Position numbers and translations under genes: made by a program
Assembly: GCA_964458605.1 (NCBI GenBank)
Contig: CAYWLS010000017.1
Span: forward strand, 33,546 to 97,545
DNA: 64,000 bases
Source: JBBSNV01 sp964458605
GTDB taxonomy: Bacteria; Pseudomonadota; Alphaproteobacteria; Reyranellales; JAQSWP01
Direction: 5' to 3'
Shown here: in pieces, positions 8,475 to 18,459 of the stretch
Layout: each line of letters starts with the position of its first letter
Numbering within the stretch: the first letter of the stretch is position 1
Notes under the pieces: model-generated
What the model was told of the DNA's origin: nothing
The model's input: the letters and a program-made list of their open reading frames with translations, nothing else
Databases searched by the model: none

Positions 8475-8963
8475 GTGATTGCCGGATTGATCGTCTTCCT
8501 GATGGTTGCGGTGCTGGTGCTGGGCGTGTGGGTCGACATCCTGCGCCGCCGGCTGGCGACGTCCCGGGACGAGCTGGATGCCGTCAAGCGCGGCCAGATC
8601 GACCTGATCGCCGAGAATCTCGAACAGACCAACAGCCTGCGCCGTCTCACCACCATCGAGCGCGACTTCTACCTGTTGCGCCGCGATCACAGCCGCGCCG
8701 ACGCCACGATCGCGCGGCTGGTGCGCATGCAGACCGGCGTTACCGCGATCTGCGAGAACCTGGACTCGCGGCTGACCGGCCTGGCCGTCGAGCGCACCGG
8801 TTCGCCGGAGTGGATCAGCCAGCTCGATGCCGTTCGCCAGCAGGTCGTGGCGCTGCTCGACTGGAGCCGCCGCCTCAGCGTCGGCGAAGCCGTCGCCGAA
8901 TTGCCGCGCCATTCGGCGGAACAGACGATGGCCATCGATACCCGCCTGCGCGCGGTCGGCTGA
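8475..8963 (+). CDS. Membrane-anchored coiled-coil protein, unknown function
   Basis: I do not recognise this 162-residue protein. A single membrane helix (residues 2-20, MIAGLIVFLMVAVLVLGVWV) is followed by a long, charged, probably coiled-coil region to about residue 110. The start chosen is GTG at 8475, because GAGGGGAG at 8461-8468 is well placed. An in-frame GTG at 8430 lies in the leader hairpin and would leave the membrane helix internal. The protein would sit in the inner membrane with its coiled coil probably in the cytoplasm. The AT-rich leader upstream suggests individual regulation. Confidence 0.6.
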   Translation: MIAGLIVFLMVAVLVLGVWVDILRRRLATSRDELDAVKRGQIDLIAENLEQTNSLRRLTTIERDFYLLRRDHSRADATIARLVRMQTGVTAICENLDSRLTGLAVERTGSPEWISQLDAVRQQVVALLDWSRRLSVGEAVAELPRHSAEQTMAIDTRLRAVG

Positions 8964-9135
8964 GCCGTCGCTGCCGGCACCGCCGGCGGCTACCCAATTC
9001 CATAAAGATACCGGGGCTATCCGGCCGGGTCGCGCAAAGACCCTGACGGCAACGCGCCATCGTGCAAATGCCGCAGTTCCAGCGGCGCGCGCCGTTGCCA
9101 TATTGCCGGACGGGAAGTCAATCCGGGGTATCGCC

Positions 9136-9618
9136 ATGGACGAGAGCGAAGCCGCTGCCCGGCAGCGGCGCAATCTGCTGACGCAAGAGATTGTCGAGCG
9201 CACCGGCATCGACGACGCCATGATCGAGACGCTGGTGCGCGGTTTCTACGACCGCGCCCGGCTCGATCCGGTGATCGGTCCGGTGTTTGCCGAGCATGTG
9301 CAGGACTGGGAGCCGCACATCGCCCGGATGTGCCAGTTCTGGTCGTCGGTGGCGCTGCTGACCGGCCGCTATCATGGCCAGCCCATGGCCAAGCACGTTC
9401 CCCTGCCGGTCGATGCGCGGCATTTCGATCGCTGGCTGGCGCTGTTCGAGGCGACCGCGCGCGAGCTCTGCCCGCCAGCCGCGGCCGAGCATTTCATCGA
9501 CCGGGCGCGGCGCATCGCCGAGAGCCTGGAACTGGGCATCGCCTTCTCGCGCGGCGAGCGGCTGGGCAAGGGCGAACGCCTGACGCCTATGGCCGTACCG
9601 GACGCCGCCGGCGCCTGA
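9136..9618 (+). CDS. Group III truncated hemoglobin
   Basis: This 160-residue heme protein has group III truncated globin features: the Phe-Tyr pair in VRGFYDRARLDPVIGPVF (residues about 35-52), the FWSSVALLTGRYHG helix E region, and HVPLPVDARHFDRWLALF, which contains the proximal histidine. Such globins are proposed to bind O2 or NO and help redox defence. The ATG at 9136 gives the normal length, although the frame is open upstream. It ends 63 bases from the convergent TauD-like gene. No partner reductase is nearby. Confidence 0.83.
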   Translation: MDESEAAARQRRNLLTQEIVERTGIDDAMIETLVRGFYDRARLDPVIGPVFAEHVQDWEPHIARMCQFWSSVALLTGRYHGQPMAKHVPLPVDARHFDRWLALFEATARELCPPAAAEHFIDRARRIAESLELGIAFSRGERLGKGERLTPMAVPDAAGA

Positions 9619-9681
9619 ACGAGGCGTCGGCGCGGGCGTCGCCGCGGGGCGTCGCCGCCCAGAGCTGCACTCAAATCGGCC

Positions 9682-10773
9682 TCAGGCCTGGGCGATGCCG
9701 CCGCGATAGACGCCGGCTTCGATATTGCCCCACAGCACTTCCTGCCCCTTGGGCAGCGGCCGGTTGTCGGGCATCGACAGCCACAGCCGCAGCAGCAGCC
9801 GGTCCTGGCCGGTCGCGGCGTCGTCCTGAAACGGCGTGCGGCCGTGATAGGTGACGTGGCTGTTGAGGAACTGGATATCGCCGGGCGCGAAGGTCATCTC
9901 GAAGCACAGTTCCTGCATGGTCGCCATCAGCACGTCGATCGCCTCGCGCTGCTGCGGCGTGAGCTTCGGCACGCCCGGCACCAGTTGCGCCGCCTCGATA
10001 TAGGTCAGCGAGAAATGGCTGGTCAGCTTGCCCTCGCGCAGGCCGAAGATCGGCAGCTTGTAGACCGATGAGGCGTCCTGCGATTCCTCGCCCAGCCGGC
10101 TGCGCCAGAAATCCTGGTACAGCACCTCCAGCAGATCGGGCCGCCGCGCCAGGATGGCGTTGTGCACGGCGGCGGTGCTGGCGATCTTGCTGACGCCGCC
10201 GGCGCGCGCCTGGCGCACGCAGAGCAACGCCACCACGCCGGTGCGGTCGGTGTGGAAGCGCAGCTGGCCGTTGGACAGGGTGCGGGCGTAGGACGACAGG
10301 AACGGCTTGCCGTCGCCCTTGCGTCCATCGGCGTTTTCGATCTGGCCGTATTTCCTGCCGAGATCGGCGCCGCCGGCGCTGGCGGCGGCCTCGTCGCGGA
10401 TGGCGCGCATCAATTCGCCGCTGCGGTTCTGGAACACCGGCTTGCCGAAATGGCTGCCCAGGCCGAAATAGATCTGGCGCAGCTCGTCCTCGCCGTAGCT
10501 TCCGACCGGCAGGCCGGAGAGCTTCATCATGCCCGAGCCGGTCTCCAGTTCGGCGCGCACTTCCCTCACCAGCGGCCCGATCGAGGGCAGCGGGAAATCG
10601 GCGGCGGTCAGCGCCGACCAGGCCAGGCCGCGGCGTTTGACCTGCTGCAGCGCCTGGTCGATCTCGGCGATCGCCGGCGCCGGCAGGCGGCGCTGCCAGC
10701 GGCTGGAATAGGCCATGTCGCTGCCCTGCCAGACATCGGGACCGGTCAGGGGTTGTCGTGCGGTCGAAGTCAT
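9682..10773 (-). CDS. TauD-family Fe(II)/2-oxoglutarate-dependent dioxygenase
   Basis: This 363-residue enzyme belongs to the TauD/TfdA or gamma-butyrobetaine hydroxylase fold, coupling 2-oxoglutarate decarboxylation to hydroxylation of a small molecule. The facial triad is visible as H-T-D in LRFHTDRTG and a distal His in NSHVTYHGRTPF, with the 2-oxoglutarate-binding Arg later in RLLLRLWLSMP. The ATG at 10773 (MTSTARQPL) is chosen. The open frame runs 37 codons further, but that part lies in the divergent gap and looks non-coding. The substrate cannot be inferred. The gene is divergent from the MFS gene at 10921, which may transport a related compound. Confidence 0.82.
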   Translation of the reverse strand: MTSTARQPLTGPDVWQGSDMAYSSRWQRRLPAPAIAEIDQALQQVKRRGLAWSALTAADFPLPSIGPLVREVRAELETGSGMMKLSGLPVGSYGEDELRQIYFGLGSHFGKPVFQNRSGELMRAIRDEAAASAGGADLGRKYGQIENADGRKGDGKPFLSSYARTLSNGQLRFHTDRTGVVALLCVRQARAGGVSKIASTAAVHNAILARRPDLLEVLYQDFWRSRLGEESQDASSVYKLPIFGLREGKLTSHFSLTYIEAAQLVPGVPKLTPQQREAIDVLMATMQELCFEMTFAPGDIQFLNSHVTYHGRTPFQDDAATGQDRLLLRLWLSMPDNRPLPKGQEVLWGNIEAGVYRGGIAQA

Positions 10774-10920
10774 GGCCGCAGCATAGCCAGCGCAGGGTGG
10801 CGTGTCCTTCCTGCTGCGCTGCAAACGCGGCGGTTGCGGCATGGCTGACATGAAGCGGCGGAAGATGCGCGCCGCCGCGGCCACCGGTAGATTGGCGCTT
10901 TACTGCGGACCACGCCCCTC

Positions 10921-12204
10921 ATGACCCCTGCGACCAGCCCCGTTGCCGCCGCCAATGCCACCGGCAATTTCCGCCACGACGCCAAGGTCATCGGCCTGAT
11001 CGGCAGCGCCCATTTCGTCAGCCACTATTACATCCTGCTGCTGCCGCCGGTCATGGTGCTGATGAAGGACTATTTCGGCGTCGACTACACCACGCTGGGC
11101 CTGGCCATCACGGTGTTCAACGTGGTCTCGGCCTGCCTGCAGGCGCCGGCCGGCTTCGTGATCGATCGCTTCGGCCCGCGCCTGATGCTGACCGGCGGGC
11201 TGCTGCTGGGCGCGGCGGCCATCCTGCTGGCGGCGCTGGTGCCCAGCTACTGGGTGCTCGTGGTGGCGTTCGGCCTGCTGGGCCTGGCCAACACCGTCTA
11301 CCACCCGGCCGACTACGCCATCCTCTCGCACAGCATCGCCGGCAAGCGCATCGGCCGCGCCTTCTCGATCCACACCTTCTGCGGCTATATCGGCAGCGCC
11401 GCGGCCCCGGCCGGCGTCGGCATCTCGGCGCTGCTGTTCGGCTGGCGCGGCGCGTTCATCGCCGCTTCGATCCTGGGCGTGGCGGTGGCCGCCACCCTGC
11501 TGCTGTGGGGCGGGATCCTGTCGCGCCCGGCCAAGGAGGCGGTCGAGCCGCGCCTGGCCGAGGAAGCCAGGCAGGAGGCCAAGCCGCCGGCGACGCGCGA
11601 GGGCTGGAAGCTGCTGTTCTCCGCGCCGATCCTGCGCAACCTGTTCTTCTTCGTGCTGCTGGCGCTCTCCAACGGCGGCGTGCAGACCTACTCGATCGTG
11701 GTGCTGGGCGCGCTGCACGGCACCAGCAACGACGTCGCCAGCATCGCCTTGACCGGTTTCCTGCTGATGAGCGCGGTGGGCGTGCTGGTGGGCGGCATCA
11801 TCGCCGACCGCACCCGCTACCACGAGCGCGTGGCGGCGACCTGCTTCGTCGTCACCGGCAGCGTGGTGGCGCTGATCTGCTGGGTCGATCTGGGGGCGGC
11901 GCTGCTGGTGCTGGCGATGGCGACCGGCGGCCTGCTCAACGGCGTGATCCAGCCCTCGCGCGACATGATCGTGCGCTCGGTGACGCCGCCGGGCTCGTTC
12001 GGCAAGGTGTTCGGGTTCGTCTCGACCGGCTTCAATATCGGCGGCGTGGTCACGCCGCTGCTCTACGGCGCCATGATCGATGCCGGCCACCCCGACTGGG
12101 TGTTCATCGGCGTGATCGTGGCCATCGTGCTGTCGCTGGCCACCGTCATCACCCGCAAGCGGCCCGAGCAGCCGTTCCACGCCGCGGCCCAGGCGGCGGA
12201 GTAG
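10921..12204 (+). CDS. MFS transporter
   Basis: This 427-residue inner-membrane carrier has about twelve hydrophobic helices and a hydrophilic middle loop (about residues 200-225, rich in Glu, Ala and Lys). The AHFVSHYYILLLPP segment in helix 1 and NTVYHPADYAILSH in helix 4 resemble the branch that includes fosmidomycin-resistance-like permeases. The substrate is unknown. The gene starts 147 bases from the divergent oxygenase and ends at a strong hairpin. The hydroxyacid dehydrogenase follows after 195 bases with its own ribosome binding site, so it is probably a separate transcript. Confidence 0.85.
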   Translation: MTPATSPVAAANATGNFRHDAKVIGLIGSAHFVSHYYILLLPPVMVLMKDYFGVDYTTLGLAITVFNVVSACLQAPAGFVIDRFGPRLMLTGGLLLGAAAILLAALVPSYWVLVVAFGLLGLANTVYHPADYAILSHSIAGKRIGRAFSIHTFCGYIGSAAAPAGVGISALLFGWRGAFIAASILGVAVAATLLLWGGILSRPAKEAVEPRLAEEARQEAKPPATREGWKLLFSAPILRNLFFFVLLALSNGGVQTYSIVVLGALHGTSNDVASIALTGFLLMSAVGVLVGGIIADRTRYHERVAATCFVVTGSVVALICWVDLGAALLVLAMATGGLLNGVIQPSRDMIVRSVTPPGSFGKVFGFVSTGFNIGGVVTPLLYGAMIDAGHPDWVFIGVIVAIVLSLATVITRKRPEQPFHAAAQAAE

Positions 12205-12214
12205 TAGGTCGTCA

Positions 12215-12242
12215 CCCCGGAAACGCGCAGCGTTGTCCGGGG
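12215..12242 (+). terminator. Hairpin terminator after MFS gene
   Basis: CCCCGGA-AACGC (12215-12226) pairs with GCGTT (12230-12234) and TCCGGGG (12236-12242), giving a 12-bp stem with one bulged G and a GCA loop. It begins 11 bases after the stop. The surrounding GTCACCCCGG...TCCGGGG style resembles dispersed alphaproteobacterial intergenic repeats. Confidence 0.6.
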
Positions 12243-12297
12243 CTCATGTCGATCCAAGCGACGGCCTTCATTTGTCGAGAAATGGCCCCCGGCTCGC

Positions 12298-12317
12298 GCC
12301 GTCATGAGAATGACGGC
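12298..12317. repeat. Perfect 8-bp stem-loop in intergenic region
   Basis: GCCGTCAT (12298-12305), GAGA loop, ATGACGGC (12310-12317). Together with the hairpin at 12215 it makes a two-hairpin intergenic block between the MFS and dehydrogenase genes. Confidence 0.45.
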
Positions 12318-12399
12318 TTGGCCGGGTGACGATTTTTTCGATCCCGGCCATACTATGAGCCAGCGGCCGCCAGAGCCGCAGCCCTGGGGAGGACGCCGC

Positions 12400-13380
12400 G
12401 TGAGCAACAAATATCGTTTGCTGCTGCCCGACAATTTTTCCGAGGCGGGCTGGGCGGTGATCCGCGCCCGCAGCGACGTCGAGGCGGAGAGCTTCCCCGG
12501 CAACATCGCCCCGGCCGAACTGCACAGGCGCCTGCCCGGCGTGCACGGCATCGCGCTGGGCGCCACGCCGTTCCGCGCGCCCGAGCTGGCGGCGGCGCCG
12601 CAGATCAAGGCCGTGGCGCGGATCGGCGTGGGCTACGACGCGGTCGACACCGTGGCGCTGTCGGCCAAGGGCATTCCGCTGCTGACCACCGACATCGCCA
12701 ACTCGCCCTCGGTGGCGGAGCAGGCGCTGTTCTTCATGCTGGCATTGGCCAAGCGCTGGCGCGTGCTGCACGAGCTGGTGGTCGAGGGCCGTTGGGCCGG
12801 GCGCAACGAGGTGCTGCCCGGCGACCTGCTGGGCAAGACGGTGCTGGTGATCGGCATGGGCCGCATCGGCAGCCGCACCGTCAAGCGCTGCCTGGCGATG
12901 GAAATGACCGTGCTGGTCTACGATCCCTATTTGCCGGCCGACGCCCTCACGAAGGCCGGCGCCACCCCGGTTAGCGACCTCGACGCCGCCGTGCGCGAGG
13001 CCGATTTCGTCACCATCCATTGCCCCAAGACCCAGGAGACGGTGAAGCTGTTCGACGCGCGACGCATCGGCCTGATGAAGAAGACGGCGTTCCTGATCAA
13101 CACCGCGCGCGGCGGCATCGTCGACGAGGCCGCCCTTTACGATGCGCTGACCGCGGGCCGCCTGGCCGGCGCCGGCATCGACGTGTTCGAGACCGAGCCG
13201 GCCACCGCCGACAACAAGCTGTTCGCGCTGCCCAACGTCATCGTCGCGCCGCATGTCGCCGGCGTCACGGTCGAGGCCTTCGATCGCATGTGCGTGCGCG
13301 CCGCGCGCAACCTCCTGAGCGTGTTCGACGGGCAGCCCGAGGCGCTCTATGTGGTGAACAAGGATGTGATGGAATCTTAG
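12400..13380 (+). CDS. D-2-hydroxyacid dehydrogenase, SerA-like
   Basis: This NAD(P)-dependent oxidoreductase of about 326 residues interconverts a 2-hydroxyacid and a 2-oxoacid. The Rossmann fingerprint is GMGRIGSRTVKR, and the family signature region reads NTARGGIVDEAAL. The catalytic triad appears as Arg in that segment, Glu in FETEP and His in VAPHVAG. The GTG at 12400 is preferred, since GGGGAGGA at 12386-12393 is well spaced. An ATG at 12355 and the open frame to 12304 would add a low-complexity tail overlapping the repeat. Its stop overlaps the stop of the convergent Ldh-type gene. It could be a 3-phosphoglycerate, glyoxylate or other 2-oxoacid reductase. Confidence 0.83.
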   Translation: MSNKYRLLLPDNFSEAGWAVIRARSDVEAESFPGNIAPAELHRRLPGVHGIALGATPFRAPELAAAPQIKAVARIGVGYDAVDTVALSAKGIPLLTTDIANSPSVAEQALFFMLALAKRWRVLHELVVEGRWAGRNEVLPGDLLGKTVLVIGMGRIGSRTVKRCLAMEMTVLVYDPYLPADALTKAGATPVSDLDAAVREADFVTIHCPKTQETVKLFDARRIGLMKKTAFLINTARGGIVDEAALYDALTAGRLAGAGIDVFETEPATADNKLFALPNVIVAPHVAGVTVEAFDRMCVRAARNLLSVFDGQPEALYVVNKDVMES

Positions 13381-14453
13381 GCGAGAGCCGGCGCTCGCAC
13401 CCCCACACTCTCGCCCGCCGCGCAGATCGCCTTCCAGGTGTCGTCCTGCAACGGTACGCCGTTCCTGGTGCGGTCGGCGCGGTTGCGGGCTTCGGTCTCG
13501 CCTGGGATCAGCACCTCACCGCACGCGGTTGCGGGCTTGGCGCTCTTGAAGAACGCGATGTAGCGGCGCGCCTCCTCGGCATAGGCGTGGTCTGAGCCGA
13601 AGAACTGCGGCGACATGTAGATCGACAGCATGCCGTTGGCCAGTTGCCGCTCGCCCGGCCCGCAGGTGCCCGAGCCGGTCAGCGCGCCGCCCAATATCTC
13701 GCACATAAAGGCAAGGCCTGAGCCCTTGTGCTCACCGAACGCCCTGATCGCACCCTTGCCCTTCTTCGAGTCGCGCGCGCTGCCGACGATCGGGCCGTAC
13801 AAGGTCGCGGGATCGCCGCTCATCTGCCCGTCCGGCGTGATCATGGCGTTGTCCGGCACCTTCTTGCCGCCGTTCGAAGCGACGAGGACTTTGCCCTCGG
13901 CCACCAGCGCGGTGGCGAAATCCAGGATCAGCGGTTGTTGGTTGTTGGGCATCGGCACGCCGACGCAGAACGGCGCGGTCGAGATACGCCGCTCCACCCC
14001 GCCGAACGGCGCCACCAGCAGGCTGCCGGCGACGTTGACGAAATGGATCGAGACGAGGCCGGCGGCCGCCGCCATCTCGGCCCAGTCGCCGGCCCGGCCC
14101 AGATGGCCCGAATGGCGCAGCGCGATAACCGCCACGCCTTCCTTCTTGGCCTTGTCGATGCCGAGCTGCACCGCCTGCGGCGTCACGGTCTGGCCGAAGC
14201 CGTATTTGCCGTCGACCACCGCCAGCACCGGCGTGTCGATCACCCTGTCGATGGTCTGGTCGGCCAGCACGGTGCCGGCCTTCAGCGCCTCGACATAGCG
14301 CGGCACGCGGATCACGCCGTGGCTGTCGTGCCCCACCAGATTGGCCTGGGTCAAGTAATGGGCGATGCGTTTGCCCTCTGCGGGCGAGCAGCCGGCCCGG
14401 GTGAAGATCTCGGCAACGAAGGACTGGAGCTGCTCGACTTGGATGGTCTTCAC
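13377..14453 (-). CDS. Ldh-family (malate/L-sulfolactate-type) NAD(P) dehydrogenase
   Basis: This 358-residue protein belongs to the malate/L-lactate dehydrogenase family distinct from Rossmann LDHs (YlbC, ComC, DlgD relatives). Family hallmarks are DSHGVIRVPRYVEAL near residues 43-57, the RHSGHLGRAGDWAE stretch with its catalytic His, and KGSGLAFMCEILGGALTG near the C-terminal third. Substrates in the family include malate, 2,3-diketogulonate, ureidoglycolate and sulfolactate, so the exact one is open. It starts 29 bases after the SDR stop and is the last gene of the six-gene transporter operon, suggesting oxidation or reduction of the imported compound or its product. Confidence 0.82.
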   Translation of the reverse strand: MKTIQVEQLQSFVAEIFTRAGCSPAEGKRIAHYLTQANLVGHDSHGVIRVPRYVEALKAGTVLADQTIDRVIDTPVLAVVDGKYGFGQTVTPQAVQLGIDKAKKEGVAVIALRHSGHLGRAGDWAEMAAAAGLVSIHFVNVAGSLLVAPFGGVERRISTAPFCVGVPMPNNQQPLILDFATALVAEGKVLVASNGGKKVPDNAMITPDGQMSGDPATLYGPIVGSARDSKKGKGAIRAFGEHKGSGLAFMCEILGGALTGSGTCGPGERQLANGMLSIYMSPQFFGSDHAYAEEARRYIAFFKSAKPATACGEVLIPGETEARNRADRTRNGVPLQDDTWKAICAAGESVGVRAPALA

Positions 14454-14482
14454 CTGGGCCTCTTGCGCTGGGGGGTGGACGG

Positions 14483-15301
14483 TCAGGCGCCTGCGGCTGC
14501 CGTCTGCGCCTGCTGGACCTGCTGCTGGCGCTGGGTCAGCGCCGCGACATAGCCGCGATTATGCGCCGGGCTGATCAGCACCTCGTTCAGCACCACGGTC
14601 CTGGGCATGTGGGTGATGAACAGCACCAGCGCCGCCATGTCCTCGGGCTGGATCATGCGCGCCTTCTGCTCGGCGCTGACCGGCACCGGGCGCTTGTCCA
14701 TGATCGGCGTCGCCACCTCGGCCGGGCACAGGCAGCAGGAGCGGATGCCGTTGAGGCATTCCTGCTGGTTGATGCTCTCGCTCATCGCCATCATGCCGTG
14801 CTTGGCGGCGCTGTAGGCGGCGCCCGACACCAGCGACACGTAGCGGCCGGCCCAGGACGCGGTGTGGATCAGCAGGCCTTCCTTCTGCGCCCGCATGATC
14901 GGCAGCGCGGCGATGCAGCAATAGAAGGCGCTGTGCAGGTTGCCGGCCAGGGTCTGGTCGACGCCCTCGGGCGTCAGGCCGTCCCAGTTGCGCATGGCGA
15001 CGTTCATGCCGGCGTTGTTGAACAATATGTCGAGCCGGCCGAGATTGGCCTTGATGCGGTCGGCGATGGCCTGCACCGCCTGGGCGTCGGACAGGTCGCC
15101 CGGCTCGACGATCGCCTTGCCGCCGCCCATGCCGCCGCTGGTCGCCTTGGCGATCTCCGCCGCCACGTCGTCGAGCGGCTGCTGGCGCCGCCCGGTCAGC
15201 ACCACCGTGGCGCCGTCCAGCGCCAGCGCGATCGCCGAGGCCCGGCCGATGCCGGTGCCGGCGCCGGTCACCCATGCGACCTTGCCTTGCAATTTACTCA
15301 T
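14483..15301 (-). CDS. SDR-family oxidoreductase
   Basis: This is a 272-residue classical short-chain dehydrogenase. The cofactor motif TGAGTGIG lies at residues 12-19, NNAG follows, and the catalytic Ser (HTASWAG) and YxxxK (YSAAK) are present. A basic residue pair after strand 2 (TGRRQQ) hints at NADP use. A Gln/Ala-rich tail ends the protein. GGAGAGATC precedes the ATG. It sits between the importer ATPase and the Ldh-type gene, so a role in oxidising the imported sugar, polyol or hydroxyacid is likely. Confidence 0.83.
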   Translation of the reverse strand: MSKLQGKVAWVTGAGTGIGRASAIALALDGATVVLTGRRQQPLDDVAAEIAKATSGGMGGGKAIVEPGDLSDAQAVQAIADRIKANLGRLDILFNNAGMNVAMRNWDGLTPEGVDQTLAGNLHSAFYCCIAALPIMRAQKEGLLIHTASWAGRYVSLVSGAAYSAAKHGMMAMSESINQQECLNGIRSCCLCPAEVATPIMDKRPVPVSAEQKARMIQPEDMAALVLFITHMPRTVVLNEVLISPAHNRGYVAALTQRQQQVQQAQTAAAGA

Positions 15302-15390
15302 GATCTCTCCGCCTGATGGAATGCGCGGGGCGACACGCCCGCCGCGACACGATAGTCGAAAACCCTAGATCACGCGATTGGTAGAGCGCG

Positions 15391-16488
<1,098 letters not shown>

Positions 16489-16499
16489 GACGCTCGACC

Positions 16500-17438
16500 T
16501 CAGCCCTTGGTGGCGCCGGCAGTCAGGCCGGCGATGTAGTAGTCCATCAGGAAGGCGTAGATGATCAGCGGCGGCGCCGCGCCCAGCAGCGCGCCGGTCA
16601 TGATCTGGCCCCAGTTGAACACGTCGCCCTTGATCAACGTGGTGACGATGCCGACCGGCAGCACTAGCTGGTCCGCCGTGGTGGTGAAGGCCAGCGGATA
16701 GAGGAACTGCGACCACGACACGGTGAAGGCGAAGATGGTGGCGGCGATGATGCCGGGCAGCGCCACCGGGATGAAGATCTTGGTCAGGGTCTGGATCCAG
16801 CCGGCGCCGTCGATCAGCGCCGCCTCGTCCAGCTCCTTGGGGATGGAGGCGAAATAGCCGATCATGATCCAGGTGCAGAACGGCACGGTCAGGGTGGGGT
16901 AGATCAGGATCAGCACCCACCAGTGATTGATGAATTCGATGCCGGTCAGGTCGTGCAGCCAGGCGAAGAACTTGAACAGCGGGATGAACAGCAGGCTGTC
17001 GGGGATCAGGTAGGTCAGGAAGATGCCGGCGGCCAGCGCCGTCGAGCCCCAGAACCGCATGCGCGCCAGCGCGAAGGCGGCCGGGATCGACACCAGCATG
17101 GTGACCGCCACCACGCAGATCGACACCAGCGCCGAGTTGCGGAAGAACGTCAGGTAGGTGCTCGAACCCAGCAGCTCGGCGTAGTTCGACAGGGTGGGAG
17201 CGGCGACGAACCACGGGTTCCTGGCCGCCGAGATCTCCGCGCTGCCCTTCAGCGAGGTGATCAGCATGTAGATCGGCGGCATCAGAAAGAAGATGGCGAA
17301 CAGCACCAGGAAGAAATACGACCAGTACAGCACGCGCTTGCGGCTCTTGCGCACGCTGCCGTAGCGGATCTGCCGGCTGGGGCCGCCGGCATCGGGCACG
17401 CCCCCCTTGTTCAGGGTATCGGCGGCGGTGGCGGTCAT
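16500..17438 (-). CDS. Carbohydrate ABC transporter permease (MalG type)
   Basis: This 312-residue inner-membrane permease has six predicted helices and the EAA loop KELDEAALIDGAGWIQTLTK near residue 205. It pairs with the second permease to form the channel for the imported sugar-like compound. A hydrophilic N-terminal stretch of about 30 residues precedes helix 1. Its ATG overlaps the stop of the preceding permease as ATGA (17435-17438), so the two are probably translationally coupled. Twelve bases separate it from the ATPase. Confidence 0.87.
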   Translation of the reverse strand: MTATAADTLNKGGVPDAGGPSRQIRYGSVRKSRKRVLYWSYFFLVLFAIFFLMPPIYMLITSLKGSAEISAARNPWFVAAPTLSNYAELLGSSTYLTFFRNSALVSICVVAVTMLVSIPAAFALARMRFWGSTALAAGIFLTYLIPDSLLFIPLFKFFAWLHDLTGIEFINHWWVLILIYPTLTVPFCTWIMIGYFASIPKELDEAALIDGAGWIQTLTKIFIPVALPGIIAATIFAFTVSWSQFLYPLAFTTTADQLVLPVGIVTTLIKGDVFNWGQIMTGALLGAAPPLIIYAFLMDYYIAGLTAGATKG

Positions 17439-18364
17439 GCTTCGGTCCCCCGCTTGGTGATGTCGCGCAGGATGAAGATGGCGGCGACCGCCAGGATCGG
17501 GAACATGAACAGCGAGATGCTGGCGCCCAGCGGGATGTCGTGGCTCTCGATGCCGATCTTGAAGGCCCAAGTGGCGAACAGGTGGGTCTGGTCGATCGGG
17601 CCGCCGGCGGTGAGGATGCGCACGATGTCGAAATTGGCGAAGGTGACGATCAGCGAGAACAGCACCGTGATGGCGATGATGTTGCGCATCATCGGCAGGG
17701 TGACGTACCACAGCTTCTGCCACCAGTTGGCGCCGTCGATCGAGGCCGCCTCGTAGAGCTGCTCGGGCACCGATTTCAGCGCCGCCAGATACATGATCAG
17801 GAAGAACGGCGCGCCGTACCAGACATTGACCAGGATCACCGAGAACCGGGCCCAGAACTTGTCGCCCAGCCAGTTGACGCCGTCCATGCCGAACTGGGCG
17901 AAGATCCAGTTGATGGCGCTGTAGGACGGATCGAACAGCCACAGCCAGGCCAGCGTGCTCATGGCCGGCGGGATCACCCAGGGCACCAGCAGCATGCCGC
18001 GCCACTTGCGCTGGCCCTTGGCCGGGATGTTGTGCACGAAATGCGCCACGAACAGCCCGATCAGCGCCTTGAACACCACCGCGCTGACGGCGAACACCAC
18101 CGATTGCCACACCACCATCCAGAAGGTGTCGCGCTTGAACAGGAACAGGAAATTGTCGAAGCCGACGAACCGCTCCATCGACTTGTTGAGGGTCGCCAGG
18201 TGGATGGCGTAGCCCGCCGGGTAGACCACCATGATGCCGATCACCAGGATCAGCGGCAGGGTCATGAGGAAGGCGATGCTCGACTTGCGACGCATCAGCT
18301 TGTGCAGGCTCGACCGCTTGGCGCCGGCGGCGAGACGGTTGGGCGGGGCTACGGCATCGACCAT
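17435..18364 (-). CDS. Carbohydrate ABC transporter permease (MalF/UgpA type)
   Basis: This 309-residue permease has six helices and the EAA loop EQLYEAASIDGANWWQKLWY near residue 210. It forms the heterodimeric channel with the MalG-type protein downstream. The gene follows the binding-protein gene by 95 bases. That gap contains a strong hairpin which may lower permease expression relative to the binding protein. Confidence 0.87.
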   Translation of the reverse strand: MVDAVAPPNRLAAGAKRSSLHKLMRRKSSIAFLMTLPLILVIGIMVVYPAGYAIHLATLNKSMERFVGFDNFLFLFKRDTFWMVVWQSVVFAVSAVVFKALIGLFVAHFVHNIPAKGQRKWRGMLLVPWVIPPAMSTLAWLWLFDPSYSAINWIFAQFGMDGVNWLGDKFWARFSVILVNVWYGAPFFLIMYLAALKSVPEQLYEAASIDGANWWQKLWYVTLPMMRNIIAITVLFSLIVTFANFDIVRILTAGGPIDQTHLFATWAFKIGIESHDIPLGASISLFMFPILAVAAIFILRDITKRGTEA

Positions 18365-18409
18365 GGCTGACGCTCCGGGAGACGGGGGAACCGGCCGTTC
18401 GGGGAAGAA

Positions 18410-18444
18410 GGGATGGGCGAAGGCAGGCAGCGCCCGCCCATCCC
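18410..18444 (-). promoter_or_regulatory. Intercistronic stem-loop between binding protein and permease genes
   Basis: GGGATGGGCG (18410-18419) and CGCCCATCCC (18435-18444) pair perfectly over 10 bp with a 15-base loop. Such hairpins between a binding-protein gene and its permeases commonly stabilise the upstream message or cause partial termination, which fits here. Confidence 0.55.
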
Positions 18445-18459
18445 GCGACGTCAGCCGCT

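Noticed and set aside
16489..17214. Extension of the UgpC/MalK-type ATPase frame upstream
   Set aside because: It overlaps the permease gene in another frame and lacks coding character. The conserved ATPase start is at 16488.
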